From Oceanicola granulosus HTCC2516 (GTDB taxonomy: Bacteria > Pseudomonadota > Alphaproteobacteria > Rhodobacterales > Rhodobacteraceae): DNA of 64,000 nt. The position numbers and the translations under genes are program-made. This document shows positions 35,968 to 45,407 of this stretch, piece after piece. Positions within the stretch are counted from its first letter, which is position 1, and each line of letters begins with the position of its first letter. The notes beneath the pieces are model-generated. The model did not search any database and was not told the DNA's origin. It saw only the letters and a program-made list of their open reading frames with translations. The stretch covers positions 2,139,117 through 2,203,116 of the forward strand of contig NZ_CH724107.1 in the NCBI RefSeq assembly GCF_000153305.1. The letters run 5' to 3'.

Positions 35968-38108
35968 CGATTCAGCCGCAGCACCGGCGGCCCCTCGGTG
36001 ATCCGCCCGATCACCCAGCCCGCCTCGCCCGCCGCGCGCAGCGCCGCGACCGTCGCCTCGGCGTCGGGAACGGCGGCGAGCAGGCCGCCGCAGGTCTGCG
36101 GATCGTAGAGCAGGTCGCTCCGTCCGCCCGCCCCGAGCGCCGGGGCGAGGGCACGGTTCTCGGCCCAGATCGTCGAGCGCACGCCCTCCTCTGCAAGCCG
36201 CTCCGCGCCCTCGAGCACCGGCACGGCGGCGAGGTCGAGCTCCGCGCCCACGCCCGACGCGTCGCAGATCCCGAGCAGGTGTCCGGCGAGGCCGAAGCCC
36301 GTCACGTCGGTCATCGCGTGGGCGCCGCCGAGCAGCCCCGCCGAGGTGCCCTGCGGGCGCACCATCGAGCGGTACGCGTCGGCGATCACGCCGCCCGGCG
36401 CGCGGCCGCGCATCTCGGCGGCGAGCAGCACGCCGGTTCCGATGGGCTTGGTCAGCACCAGCCCGTCGCCCGGCCGCGCCCCGGCGAGGGTGATCGCGGG
36501 GCGCTCGAGCAAGCCGGTGACGGTGAAGCCGATGGTCATCTCGCTGCCCATCGAGGAATGGCCGCCGACGATGTCCGCGCCCTCCGCCCCGAACACCTCC
36601 GCCGCCGTCGCCATCACCTCCGACAACGTGCGCCGCTGCAGCGCCTCGTTCATCCGGGGCAGCACGAGGCTCGCCAGCACCGCCTGCGGGGCCGCGCCCA
36701 TGGCCCAGACGTCGCCCAGCGCGTGCACCGCCGCGATGCGCGTCATCAGCACCGGGTCGTCGACCACCGCGCGCAGGTGGTCGACGGTGACGACCTGCCG
36801 CGCGCCGCCCATCTCCAGCACCGCCGCGTCGTCGCCGGGGCGCGAGGCGACGTCGTCGCGCCGCCCGGGCAGCGCCGACACGATCCCCCCCAGTGCCCCC
36901 CGCCCGACCTTCGCGCCGCAGCCGCCGCAGAGCGGCGCGTCGCCCGTCGCCTCGGCCACGCCCAGCGCGACGCGCGGCGGCAGCGGGGCCTCCATCGCGG
37001 GCAGGTCGTCGAGCTTCGCCATGAAGCGGCGGTCGATCCAGTCCTTCCAGCGCCACATCGGCCCGCCCGCGAGCGCCCGCCCGCCGCGCTCGGCCAGCGC
37101 CTTCTTTTCGCCCAGCGAGATCAGCTTGAGGTAGTCCCTCTGCGGCCGGTAGCGCCGCATCGGCCCGCCGGCGAGGGCGGCGCGCAGGTTGTGCTCGAGC
37201 ACCGGGGCCTCGCGCACCGCGTAGACCCCGGCCTTGGAGCGCGGCGTCTCGGTCAGGTGCGCGCAGTCGCCGGCGGCGAAGATGTCCGGATCGGAGCTCT
37301 GCAGCGTCGGCAACACCGCGACGTAGCCGTGCGTCAGCTCGAGCCCGGTCTCGGCGAGCCACGGATAGGGCCGCGCGCCCGCCGCGCCGATCACGAAGTC
37401 CGCCGCCAGCATCTCGCCCGTCACCAGCCGCAGGCCCTCGGCCGTCACCTCGGCGATGTCGGCATCCTCGACCACCTCGACGATGTTCTCCTCGAGCGCC
37501 CGCAGCAGCCGCGCCCGCACCGGCGGCGCGAAGCTGTCGAGCACCTCGCCCCGGTCGACCAGCCGCACCTCCGCCCGCCGCCGCCGCAGCGCGTGCGCGA
37601 CCGCCATCGCCAGTTCCGCGCCGGCGACGCCGCCGCCGACCACCGCCACCCGTGGCCGCTCCGCCCCGCGGCGGAACGCCTCCCACGCGGAGGCGAAGCG
37701 GCCGAGCGGCTTGGCGGGCACGGCATGCTCCGCAAAGCCCGGCAGGTCGGGCATCTCGGAGGTGATGCCGATGTCGATGGAGCAGACATCGTAGGCCACC
37801 GGCGGGCGGCCCGCGACGGTGACGGTCCGGGCGCCCCGGTCGATCGCCTCGGCGCGCCCGAGGATCACCCGCGCCCCGGCGAAGCGGGCCAGGCGTACGA
37901 GGTCGATGTCGAGCTGGTCGCGCCGGTAGTGTCCCGCGACGAAGCCCGGCAACATCCCGGAATAGGCCGCCGCCGCCGCCGGATCGATCAGCGTCAGGCG
38001 CACGCCCGGCAGCGGCCGCATCCCGAAGGCGCGCAGCACCAGCGCGTGGGTGTGCCCGCCGCCGATCAGCACGAGGTCGCGGGTCAGGGGAACGTGGTTC
38101 TCCATCAT
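35964..38108 (-). CDS. selD: NDH-like/selenide water dikinase fusion
   Basis: This 714-residue fusion has an FAD/NAD(P) oxidoreductase of the NDH-2/sulfide-quinone type at residues about 1-380 (LVLIGGGHTHALVLRAFG; AVVGGGVAGAELAMAVAHAL; DIFAAGDCAHL). Selenophosphate synthetase follows at about 390-714. The SelD active site is CGGCGAKV with Cys397 and Lys400, so it uses Cys, not selenocysteine. DIVGGHSSMGSEMTIGF and CGGLLAAVPD are SelD motifs. It makes selenophosphate from selenide and ATP for selenoproteins or selenouridine. The oxidoreductase half may supply or sense reduced selenium. The start (ATGATG) overlaps the PNPOx-like stop. Confidence 0.94.
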   Translation of the reverse strand: MMENHVPLTRDLVLIGGGHTHALVLRAFGMRPLPGVRLTLIDPAAAAAYSGMLPGFVAGHYRRDQLDIDLVRLARFAGARVILGRAEAIDRGARTVTVAGRPPVAYDVCSIDIGITSEMPDLPGFAEHAVPAKPLGRFASAWEAFRRGAERPRVAVVGGGVAGAELAMAVAHALRRRRAEVRLVDRGEVLDSFAPPVRARLLRALEENIVEVVEDADIAEVTAEGLRLVTGEMLAADFVIGAAGARPYPWLAETGLELTHGYVAVLPTLQSSDPDIFAAGDCAHLTETPRSKAGVYAVREAPVLEHNLRAALAGGPMRRYRPQRDYLKLISLGEKKALAERGGRALAGGPMWRWKDWIDRRFMAKLDDLPAMEAPLPPRVALGVAEATGDAPLCGGCGAKVGRGALGGIVSALPGRRDDVASRPGDDAAVLEMGGARQVVTVDHLRAVVDDPVLMTRIAAVHALGDVWAMGAAPQAVLASLVLPRMNEALQRRTLSEVMATAAEVFGAEGADIVGGHSSMGSEMTIGFTVTGLLERPAITLAGARPGDGLVLTKPIGTGVLLAAEMRGRAPGGVIADAYRSMVRPQGTSAGLLGGAHAMTDVTGFGLAGHLLGICDASGVGAELDLAAVPVLEGAERLAEEGVRSTIWAENRALAPALGAGGRSDLLYDPQTCGGLLAAVPDAEATVAALRAAGEAGWVIGRITEGPPVLRLNR

Positions 38109-38638
38109 GGCGACAGCCACTGTCCGGCCCAGCCGTCGGCCCGCTCGAAGCGCGCCCGGCGGTGGTCGTCGCCGAGGTGGACGACGTCGAGCGTCTGCGC
38201 GTGGCAACGCAGGACGGCGAAGTTGTCGAGCCCGGTCGCGAGGCGGTAGGCGAGCGCGTCGGCGATCGGCGTGCCCGGCGCGGGGTCCTTGCCGTAGGCG
38301 CTGCGGCTGGCCTCGGGCACCCGCTCCCACAGCGCGCGCACCTCCGCCCCGCGCAGGGTCTCGACCTCGACGCCGAGCCGCACCTGCACCTGCGCCGCCT
38401 CGTCCCAGAGCAGCAACGCCGCGCGCGGGTTGATCGCGAGGTTCGCCACCTTGGCCGAGCCCGCGTCGGTGTGCACCTCGCACAGTGCCTCCGCCGCCGA
38501 CGCCCGGCGCAGCACCAGCGAGCGCACCTGCGGCACCGTCCCCTCCACCGTGGCGAACGCGATCAGCGCGCCCCGCGCCGCCTCCAGCGACGCCCAGGCC
38601 CGCCCGTGGAAATCCGCCAGCGTCGGTGCGTCACTCAT
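38105..38638 (-). CDS. pyridoxamine 5'-phosphate oxidase-family flavoprotein
   Basis: This 177-residue split-barrel FMN-binding protein of the PNPOx-like group has VPQVRSLVLRRAS, VHTDAGSAKVANLAINPRAALLLWD and a C-terminal VVHLGDDHRRARFERADGWAGQWLSP. True PdxH has a longer, more conserved C-terminus, so vitamin B6 synthesis is not certain. It lies between the AttH-like gene (8-base overlap) and the selD fusion (4-base overlap), and is translationally coupled to both. Confidence 0.85.
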   Translation of the reverse strand: MSDAPTLADFHGRAWASLEAARGALIAFATVEGTVPQVRSLVLRRASAAEALCEVHTDAGSAKVANLAINPRAALLLWDEAAQVQVRLGVEVETLRGAEVRALWERVPEASRSAYGKDPAPGTPIADALAYRLATGLDNFAVLRCHAQTLDVVHLGDDHRRARFERADGWAGQWLSP

Positions 38639-39668
38639 ATCCCGTCATCTCCAGGTAGCCCCGCCCCGCGTGCGAGCCCGTCACCGTCACCGGCCCCTCC
38701 CAGTAAGGGAACGCGCTGTCCATCCATGCCTGTTCGTTGAGCGCCGCGACGGTGACGTCGAGCCCCTTCTCCGCCAGCGTCAGCCGCCAGCGCACCGGCA
38801 CCTCGCGCCCCGCCACCTCGGCCACGCCCAGCGGTTCGGCCGCGAGCCGGCCGTCGGGCAGGGCCTCGGCGGAGCCGTCGGCCCCGATCCACGTCGCCGC
38901 GGTGAAGGCCCCGCCGTCGGCCTCGCGCAGCCGGAAGCCCATGAGCTTGTCGCCGTCCTCGAACGACAGCGAGAACCAGTCCCACCCGATCTGCTCCGCC
39001 GCCAGCGGCTGCGACGACCATTCCCGGTCGAGCCACGCCTGCCCGGTCACGGCGACCTCGCCGTCGGGCAGGGTCAGCGTGCCGACGACGTCGTAGAACG
39101 GCTGGGAATAGTAGTGGCTCGCCTGCCCCGCCGCCGACTTGACGGAAAAGCCGGCGTCCCCGTGCAGCACCAACGGCCCCTCGGCGCTCAGCGCGACGTC
39201 GTAGGCGAAGTCAGGCCCGGCGGCGGTGAGGGTGAGATCGTCGAACGAAGGGCCGGCCATGCGCCACTCGTCGATCCAAGCCTCGAACGGCTCGGCGACG
39301 ACGCCCGCCGTCCCGATCCCGCCGCGCGAGAGCCGCTCGGTCATGTGGTGCGCGGTCTCGGTGGTGACGGCGGCGTGGCCCATCCAGAGCTGCCCCGGCC
39401 CGTCGGCGGCGGCGTCGGGAGTCAGGGCCGAGCGGAACAGCGTCCATTGCAGCCCGTAGGTCGCGCCGTCGGCACCGTCGAGGTTGGCGGTGACGTACCA
39501 CCACTCGATGCGGAAGCCCGGGTGCGGGCCGTGATCGGCGGGGAAGTCGAACGCGTACCCACGCTCGGGCATCCGGAACGCACCGGCTTCGGTGCCAAGC
39601 CCGGCGAAGCCCTGCGCCCCGGCCATCGCGGGAAGCAGCAGCAGGGGCAGCACCAGCCTAGCGCTCAT
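38631..39668 (-). CDS. lipocalin-like/carotenoid-hydratase-fold protein (AttH-like)
   Basis: This 345-residue secreted protein has signal peptide [20 protein letters not shown] and two lipocalin-like CrtC/AttH domains (FRIEWWYVTANLDGADGATYGLQWTLFR and AWLDREWSSQPLAAEQIGWDWFSL, the two family hallmarks). AttH-type proteins accompany an ABC exporter of the FtsX kind, as here. The cargo is unknown. Carotenoid hydration is unlikely because the gene is not in a carotenoid cluster. It overlaps the permease gene by 11 bases. Confidence 0.88.
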   Translation of the reverse strand: MSARLVLPLLLLPAMAGAQGFAGLGTEAGAFRMPERGYAFDFPADHGPHPGFRIEWWYVTANLDGADGATYGLQWTLFRSALTPDAAADGPGQLWMGHAAVTTETAHHMTERLSRGGIGTAGVVAEPFEAWIDEWRMAGPSFDDLTLTAAGPDFAYDVALSAEGPLVLHGDAGFSVKSAAGQASHYYSQPFYDVVGTLTLPDGEVAVTGQAWLDREWSSQPLAAEQIGWDWFSLSFEDGDKLMGFRLREADGGAFTAATWIGADGSAEALPDGRLAAEPLGVAEVAGREVPVRWRLTLAEKGLDVTVAALNEQAWMDSAFPYWEGPVTVTGSHAGRGYLEMTGYE

Positions 39669-42036
39669 TGGCGAACACCTTCAGAAGCTCCGCCGGCGGC
39701 GTCCGCGCCAGCCGCCGCGCCGGCCACAGCGCCGCCAGCACGGCCGCGACGAGAGCGAACAGTCCGAGCCGCGCGTAGTCGGCGGGGAACAGGTACATCG
39801 GCAGCCGCCAGCCGAACGCCGCGACGTTGACCTTCGCCAGCAGCACCCACGCCAGCGCCAGCCCCAGCGGCAGCGCGGCGAGCGCCGTCAGCGCCGCCAG
39901 CAGCACGGCCCGCACCAGCTCCAGCCGCCCCAGCGCCGCGCGGCGCAGGCCCAGCGCCCAGACCGGCGCGAGCTGCGGAAGGCGCAGCCCGGCGAGGGTG
40001 AGCAGGCTCATCAGGATGGCGAAGCCGGCGACGGCGAGGGTGAGCACGTTGAGGGCTCCGGTGACGGTGAAGGTGCGCTCGAAGATCTGCAGCGAGAACG
40101 CCTTGAGCGCCGCCTGGTTCTCGATCTGCGCCGGCGGCAGGCCGAATTCCTCGATCAGCGCCGCGCGCAGGGCCGCCGGATCGCCGCGCACCGCGAAGCG
40201 CTGCGCCGTCGCCTCGGGGTGCAGGCGCGCGAACAGCGCCTCGCCCACGATCACCTGCCCGACCGGGTTGCCGTAGTCGCCGACCACCCCCACCAGCGGC
40301 AGCCGCGCGCCGCCGCCGACCTCCACCGGCGCGCCCAGCTCCAGCCCGGCGCGGCGGTAGAGCTGCTCGTTGACGATCGTGCCCTCGCCCGCGAACACCG
40401 CCGCCCAAGGCGCGCCCCGCGCGACGAGCAGCCGCCAGTTCTCGGGGTAGGACGGATCGCGGCGCACGCCGTAGACCTCCGCCAGCAGGCCCGCGACCTC
40501 GGTATCGACCCAGACCACCGGCAGCACCGCCTCGGCGCGCGGCTCGAGGAAGGCGAGCAGCCGCGCGCCCTCGTCGGCGTCGGTGGCCGAGACGTAGAGG
40601 TCGGCCGACAGGCGCTGTTCGATGAAGCCGGTGAAGGTGAGCCGGAACGACGACACCATCGTCGAGACCCCGACATTGGCCGCCATCGCCAGAAGTAGCG
40701 CCATCAGCGCCAGCGACAGGCCCGGCAGCTGCTGGCGCGTGTCGGCCCAGAACCATCCCGCGACCGGACCCCCCGCCCGTTGCGCCCCGGCGCGGAGCAC
40801 CAGGTCGAGCAGCGCCGGCAGCAGCAGCGCCGCGCCGATCAGCAGCGCCGCGAGCAGCGCGAAGGCCGCCACCAGCCCCTCGGCCAGCAGAAGCGCCGCC
40901 GCCAGCGCCAGCAGCGCCGCCCCGGCGAGCGCCTGAAGCCGCCGCCCGCCACCCGCGCCCATCGCCCAGGCCCGCGGCCGCGCCGCCGCGAGGAGCGGCA
41001 TCCGCGCGATCCGGTAGAGCGCCGCCGCCGAGGCCGCGCCGGTGCCGAGCAGCGCGATCGCCTGCCCGGACAGCCACCAGACCGGCCGGAACTCGAGCGC
41101 TCCGCCCACCGACGCGCCGTAGAGCCCGCGCAGCGTCGCCGCCACGTCGGGCAGCAGCGCCGCCGCGATGAGGTAGCCGAGCGCCACGCCGATGCCGCCC
41201 GCCACCAGCGCCAGCGCCGCCAGCTCGGCCGCCATCAGCCAGACCAGCCGCGACAGCGGCATGCCCAGCGCGCGCAGGGTGCGCACCATCAGGCGGCGCT
41301 GCTCGAAGGCGAGGCCGATCGCGCCGTGCACGATGAACAGCCCGACGGCGAAGCTCAGCAGCCCGAAGGCGGTGAGGTTGAGGTGGAAGCTGTCGGTCAG
41401 CCGCGACACGTCCGAGCCGTCCTGCGCCGCCCGCAGCGTCAGCCCCGGCGCGACCGTCTCGAGCGGCGGCCGCCCGAGCGGCTGGTCGGGGGCGACGAGC
41501 AGCCGGGCCGGGGCGTCGGTGCCAAGCAGGTCGCGGGCGACGGAGATGTCGGTGAGCACCGTCATCGGCGCCACGTCGGGCGCGACGACCTTCTCCGGCG
41601 CGACCGCGCCCAGCGCCGCCAGCGCCTCCTCGGTGCCGAAGACCTGCCCCGCTCCGCCGAGGAAGCTGCCGACCTCCGCCCCCGCGCTCAGCTCGACCGG
41701 CCCGAGCCCGCCCGGCGCGGTCAGCGGATCGAGCCCGACCACCCGCACGCCTTCGAGCCGGCCCTCGAAGACCGGGCTCACCAGCCACCCCGCCCGGCGC
41801 AGGGCGACATAGTCGGCCATCGCCACCGCGCCTCCGTCGGCGCTCAGCACCTGCGCGAACTGCCCCTCGCCGAGCGTCGCGGCGGCGGCGTCGTAGCTGG
41901 CGCGGGCCTCGGCGTTGACCGCCTGCACGCCCGACCACAGCGCCGTGGCCAGCGACAGGCCGGCGATCAGCGTGAACAGCTGCAACGGGTTGCGCCGCCA
42001 GTGGCTCAGCAGCGCGGCCAGGCCCGCCCGCGTCAC
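39658..42036 (-). CDS. FtsX-like ABC exporter permease (AttFG-like)
   Basis: This 792-residue membrane protein has an N-terminal helix ([20 protein letters not shown]), a large periplasmic domain, three FtsX-type helices at about 230-350 and a second set at about 680-780. Long Ala/Leu helices lie between. MacB/AttG-like permeases extract lipids or lipoproteins from the inner membrane rather than importing solutes. The GTG start at 42036 overlaps the ATPase stop (GTGA). It works with the ATPase upstream and the AttH-like secreted protein downstream. Confidence 0.88.
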   Translation of the reverse strand: MTRAGLAALLSHWRRNPLQLFTLIAGLSLATALWSGVQAVNAEARASYDAAAATLGEGQFAQVLSADGGAVAMADYVALRRAGWLVSPVFEGRLEGVRVVGLDPLTAPGGLGPVELSAGAEVGSFLGGAGQVFGTEEALAALGAVAPEKVVAPDVAPMTVLTDISVARDLLGTDAPARLLVAPDQPLGRPPLETVAPGLTLRAAQDGSDVSRLTDSFHLNLTAFGLLSFAVGLFIVHGAIGLAFEQRRLMVRTLRALGMPLSRLVWLMAAELAALALVAGGIGVALGYLIAAALLPDVAATLRGLYGASVGGALEFRPVWWLSGQAIALLGTGAASAAALYRIARMPLLAAARPRAWAMGAGGGRRLQALAGAALLALAAALLLAEGLVAAFALLAALLIGAALLLPALLDLVLRAGAQRAGGPVAGWFWADTRQQLPGLSLALMALLLAMAANVGVSTMVSSFRLTFTGFIEQRLSADLYVSATDADEGARLLAFLEPRAEAVLPVVWVDTEVAGLLAEVYGVRRDPSYPENWRLLVARGAPWAAVFAGEGTIVNEQLYRRAGLELGAPVEVGGGARLPLVGVVGDYGNPVGQVIVGEALFARLHPEATAQRFAVRGDPAALRAALIEEFGLPPAQIENQAALKAFSLQIFERTFTVTGALNVLTLAVAGFAILMSLLTLAGLRLPQLAPVWALGLRRAALGRLELVRAVLLAALTALAALPLGLALAWVLLAKVNVAAFGWRLPMYLFPADYARLGLFALVAAVLAALWPARRLARTPPAELLKVFANER

Positions 42037-42689
42037 GCGACCCGCCCCCGCGCCAGGTGCGCGCGCCGGCCCATCGCCGCCGCCAGCCGTTCCGAGTGGG
42101 TCACCATCAGCAGCCCCGCGCCGCTCTCGGCGACCAGCTCGAGCATCAGCTCCAGCACCGACGCCGCCGTCACCTCGTCGAGGTTGCCCGTCGGCTCGTC
42201 GGCCAGCACCAGCGCCGGCCGCGCCGCGAGGGTGCGGGCGATGGCGACGCGCTGCTGCTGGCCGCCGCTGAGCTGCTCGGGGTACTTGCCGAGGTGGTCC
42301 GCCAGCCCCATCCGCGCCGCGAGGTCGCGGCACCACGCGGCGTCGTGCCGTCCGGCGAGGCGGGCCTGGAAGGCGATGTTGGCACCCACGTCGAGCGACG
42401 GGATCAGGTTGAACTGCTGGAACACCACGCCCACCACCTCGCGCCGCAGCCGCGCACGGCCCCGGTCGTCGAGTCCGGCGACGTCGGTCCCGGCGAGCAG
42501 GATGCGGCCCCGGTCCGGCAGGTCGAGCCCGCCGGCGAGGTGCAGCAGCGTGCTCTTGCCGCTCCCGGACTCGCCGGTCAGCGCCATCGTCTCGCCCGCC
42601 GCCAGCTCCAGCGACACGCCGTCGAGCACCGTCACCAGTCCCTCGGCACCGGGGTAGCTCTTGTGCAGGTCGTCGATGGTCAGCAGCAT
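42033..42689 (-). CDS. ABC exporter ATP-binding protein (LolD/MacB type)
   Basis: This 218-residue ATPase has Walker [10 protein letters not shown] (about residue 41), Q-loop [13 protein letters not shown], signature [15 protein letters not shown] (about 140), Walker [13 protein letters not shown] and [20 protein letters not shown] and small size are typical of the LolD/FtsE/MacB class that pairs with FtsX-fold permeases. The start at 42689 has GAGAGGAG. It is the first gene of a five-gene unit running to the selD fusion. Confidence 0.93.
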   Translation of the reverse strand: MLLTIDDLHKSYPGAEGLVTVLDGVSLELAAGETMALTGESGSGKSTLLHLAGGLDLPDRGRILLAGTDVAGLDDRGRARLRREVVGVVFQQFNLIPSLDVGANIAFQARLAGRHDAAWCRDLAARMGLADHLGKYPEQLSGGQQQRVAIARTLAARPALVLADEPTGNLDEVTAASVLELMLELVAESGAGLLMVTHSERLAAAMGRRAHLARGRVA

Positions 42690-42744
42690 CCGCGCTCCTC
42701 TCTCACCGCCCGGACGTAGGCCGGCGGGCACGAAAGGGAAAGCG

Positions 42745-43002
42745 TCAGAGCAGCGCGGAGATCGTCGTCAGCGCCGCCAGCAGCGCGCTCGCCCCGGCGA
42801 GCCAGCGGCGGTCTTCGGCGGTGGCCGGGTCGCGCAGCCATTCGGAGGTGACGTTGACGAAGCCCACCGGCCCGAAGAACTGCCGCCCGGTCCGCGCGAC
42901 GGCGCGTCGGCGCAGGGCGAACAGCGTCCGGAAGGCCAGGGCGGCCCAGTACAGGAACACGACGCCCTGCAGCCCCAGGAACAGGACCACCGGCCAGGTC
43001 AT
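42745..43002 (-). CDS. small membrane protein, unknown function
   Basis: This 85-residue protein has two hydrophobic helices (VVLFLGLQGVVFLYWAALAF and the C-terminal LAGASALLAALTTISALL). A basic loop lies between them (LRRRAVARTGRQFF). I do not recognise a family. The start at 43002 has GAGGAGGA upstream. It precedes the ABC ATPase by 55 bases and may be part of the same transcript. Confidence 0.7.
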   Translation of the reverse strand: MTWPVVLFLGLQGVVFLYWAALAFRTLFALRRRAVARTGRQFFGPVGFVNVTSEWLRDPATAEDRRWLAGASALLAALTTISALL

Positions 43003-43248
43003 CAGGTCTCCTCCTCGATGGCAGCGACGCGCCGAGCGGCGTCTCGAAGGGATGCGGCAGGCACGCCGCGCGCGAGCCGCCCCCAAGCGGCCCGTCCATC
43101 AGGCAACGCCAGCGCGGGGCGCAAATCAACGGCCCGCGCCGAGACCGCGCGCGAGTGCGTCTCCGCTGCCGCACCTGCCGTGACCCGACGTTGCGGCTGA
43201 TCGCCCTGCGGGCGCGGGCTAGACTGCCGCGAGGAGGAGCCGCGCCCA

Positions 43249-44436
43249 ATGTCCGAGCAACTGTCCGATATCGTCATCCTGTCCGCCGTCCGCACCGCCA
43301 TCGGCGGCTTCGGCGGCAGCCTCGCCGCCGTGCCGCCCACCGCGCTCGCCGAGACCGTCACCGCCGCCGCCCTGGCGCGCGCCGGGATCGCGCCCGGACA
43401 GGTCGGGCAGGTGGTGTTCGGCCACGTGCTCAACACCGAGCCGCGCGACCTCTACCTCGCCCGCGTCGCCGCGCTGGCGGCCGGGATGCCCGACGGCGTC
43501 CCGGCGATGAACGTCAACCGCCTCTGCGGCTCGGGCGCGCAGGCGATCGTGTCGGCGGCGCAGGCGCTGCTGCTGGGCGACGCCGACATCGCGCTCGCCG
43601 GGGGCGCCGAGAGCATGAGCCGCGCGCCCTTCACCGTCCCCGCCCAGCGCTGGGGCGCGAAGATGGGCGACGTCGCGGTGCAGGACATGATGCTCGGCGC
43701 GCTGAATTGCCCGTTCGGCACCGGCCACATGGGCGTCACCGCCGAGAACGTCGCCGACGAGCACGCCGTCAGCCGCGCCGACCAGGACGCCTTCGCCCTC
43801 GAGAGCCAGTCCCGCGCCGCCCGCGCCATCGCCGAGGGCCGCTTCGCCGGCCAGATCGTCGCCGTGGAGCAGCAGACCCGCCAGAGCAGCGTCAGCTTCG
43901 ACACCGACGAGCACCCCAAGGCGACCAGCGCCGAGGCGCTGGCCGGCCTGCGCCCGGCCTTCCGCAAGGACGGCAGCGTCACCGCCGGCAACGCCAGCGG
44001 CATCAACGACGGCGCCGCCGCCCTCGTCCTCGCCCGCGCCGGGGCCGCCGAGGCCGCCGGGGCCGAACCGCTCGCGCGGCTGACGGGCTACGCGCTCGCC
44101 GGGGTGCGGCCCGAGGTGATGGGGCTCGGCCCGATCCCGGCGGTGCGGCGCCTGCTCGAGAAGACCGGCCTCGCCATCGACGATTTCGACGTGATCGAGA
44201 GCAACGAGGCCTTCGCCGCGCAGGCGCTCGCCGTCAGCCGCGCGCTCGGCCTCGATCCCGAGCGGGTCAATCCCAACGGCGGCGCCATCGCGCTCGGCCA
44301 CCCGGTCGGCGCGACGGGCGCGATCCTGACGGTGAAGGCGGTGCACGAGCTGGCCCGCACCGGCGGGCGGCGCGCGCTCGTCACCATGTGTATCGGCGGC
44401 GGCCAAGGCATCGCGCTGGCGCTCGAGCGGGTCTAG
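43249..44436 (+). CDS. acetyl-CoA acetyltransferase (thiolase)
   Basis: This 395-residue thiolase condenses or cleaves acyl-CoA. The acylated Cys93 is in NRLCGSGAQAI, the His in GGAIALGHPVGATGA (about residue 350), and the second catalytic Cys in TMCIGGGQGIAL (about 382). NEAFAAQALA is also present. This could serve acetoacetyl-CoA formation or beta-oxidation; no partner enzymes flank it, so the chain-length role is open. GAGGAG precedes the ATG. The 246 bases upstream hold no gene. Confidence 0.94.
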   Translation: MSEQLSDIVILSAVRTAIGGFGGSLAAVPPTALAETVTAAALARAGIAPGQVGQVVFGHVLNTEPRDLYLARVAALAAGMPDGVPAMNVNRLCGSGAQAIVSAAQALLLGDADIALAGGAESMSRAPFTVPAQRWGAKMGDVAVQDMMLGALNCPFGTGHMGVTAENVADEHAVSRADQDAFALESQSRAARAIAEGRFAGQIVAVEQQTRQSSVSFDTDEHPKATSAEALAGLRPAFRKDGSVTAGNASGINDGAAALVLARAGAAEAAGAEPLARLTGYALAGVRPEVMGLGPIPAVRRLLEKTGLAIDDFDVIESNEAFAAQALAVSRALGLDPERVNPNGGAIALGHPVGATGAILTVKAVHELARTGGRRALVTMCIGGGQGIALALERV

Positions 44437-44443
44437 GCGCCGC

Positions 44444-44980
44444 TCAGTCCTGCATCGGCGGCCACGGCCGCCCATCCTCGAAGGCGATCCACGCCTTCGC
44501 CCAGTCCGGCGGCGGCGTCTCCGGCGTCGGGTGGCCGACGGCCTCGACCACCTCGGCGGGCGCGACGATCCCGCCCTTGCCGACGATCGCCTTGCGCAGC
44601 AGCACGTGCGACGCGCACTCCCCGTCGCGCCGCCACATCGACTGCTCGATGTAGAAGAACCGCCGGTCCCAGCCGATCACCCGCGTGCGCATCGTGATGC
44701 GGTCGAAGTTGCGGATCCGGCGGCGGTAGCGCGTCGTCGAGCCGGCGACGGTCATCGACCAGCCGCGCGCCCGGAACGTGCCCACCAGCCCGATCCGGCG
44801 CATCATCGGCACGCGGCCGAGATCGTAGAGCGTCAGGGTGCGCCCGTTGTTGAGCTCGACCCAGGGATCGAGATCCCACGGCAGGCACAGATGCTCGCTG
44901 ACATGCTCCCCGTCGAGCGCGAGGGGGGCGTCGTCGCGGTGCTTGAACCACTGCCAGGCGAGGCGGAGAAACGGGTACAT
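44444..44980 (-). CDS. hotdog-fold thioesterase (THEM6-like)
   Basis: This 178-residue hotdog-fold protein carries PWDLDPWVELNNGRTLTLYD, where the DxxxxxNN-type stretch resembles 4HBT/THEM6 thioesterases. RITMRTRVIGWDRRFFYIEQ follows. It probably hydrolyses an acyl-CoA. It is convergent with the thiolase gene, only seven bases apart. An 18-base palindrome lies about 36 bases upstream of its start. Confidence 0.82.
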   Translation of the reverse strand: MYPFLRLAWQWFKHRDDAPLALDGEHVSEHLCLPWDLDPWVELNNGRTLTLYDLGRVPMMRRIGLVGTFRARGWSMTVAGSTTRYRRRIRNFDRITMRTRVIGWDRRFFYIEQSMWRRDGECASHVLLRKAIVGKGGIVAPAEVVEAVGHPTPETPPPDWAKAWIAFEDGRPWPPMQD

Positions 44981-45015
44981 CGGCGGCTCCAGTTGCGCGC
45001 CCGTGAGTGCGGCCC

Positions 45016-45033
45016 GTTGACGTCAGCGTCAAC
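45016..45033. promoter_or_regulatory. operator-like palindrome upstream of thioesterase gene
   Basis: GTTGACG-TCAG-CGTCAAC is a perfect 7+7 dyad in the 138-base gap between the thioesterase gene and the yggT gene. Dyads of this TTGACG-N4-CGTCAA shape resemble MerR-type acyl-CoA-metabolism operators, but that match is from memory and unproven. Confidence 0.5.
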
Positions 45034-45118
45034 CGTGACGGGAGGTCAGGGGATTGCCCCGCGCAGCGCGAGTGCCTAAGTCGCCCGAGGGACACAGGCC
45101 GGCGGACGGGACAGGTAC

Positions 45119-45406
45119 ATGCAATCAATCTTCGAAATTCTTCTGCTCGTGCTGCAGGTGGCGCGCTTCTTCATCATCGCGCACTTCATCATGAGCTGGC
45201 TCATCAGTTTCCAGGTGCTCAACATCCGCCAGCCGCTGGTCAACCAGATCTGGTTCGGCCTGAACCGCCTGCTCGAACCGATCTACGGGCCCCTGCGCCG
45301 CATCCTGCCCGACCTCGGCGGCATCGACCTGTCGCCCCTCGTGGCGCTGCTCGGCATCTACGCGCTCGAGATCGTGCTGAGGAACAACGTGGGGTTCTTC
45401 GTCTGA
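45119..45406 (+). CDS. YggT-family membrane protein
   Basis: This 95-residue inner-membrane protein has two helices (ILLLVLQVARFFIIAHFIMSW and IDLSPLVALLGIYALEIVL) and the central YggT motif NRLLEPIYGPLRRILPDLGG. YggT proteins are widespread, with proposed roles in osmotic tolerance or membrane-protein placement. The MazF-like gene follows after one base, so they share a transcript. Confidence 0.93.
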   Translation: MQSIFEILLLVLQVARFFIIAHFIMSWLISFQVLNIRQPLVNQIWFGLNRLLEPIYGPLRRILPDLGGIDLSPLVALLGIYALEIVLRNNVGFFV

Positions 45407-45407
45407 G

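Noticed and set aside
36915-36935. Possible selenocysteine codon in the SelD active site
   Set aside because: Both active-site positions are TGC (Cys394 and Cys397); no in-frame TGA is present.
34255-37686. 1143-codon minus-strand frame through the thioredoxin and into the selD region
   Set aside because: Only the last 309 codons read as protein. The upstream part is out of frame with the SelD fusion and is antisense to the SGNH gene.
38631-39668. Carotenoid 1,2-hydratase (crtC)
   Set aside because: No carotenoid genes are nearby, and the gene is coupled to an FtsX-type exporter, as in att clusters.
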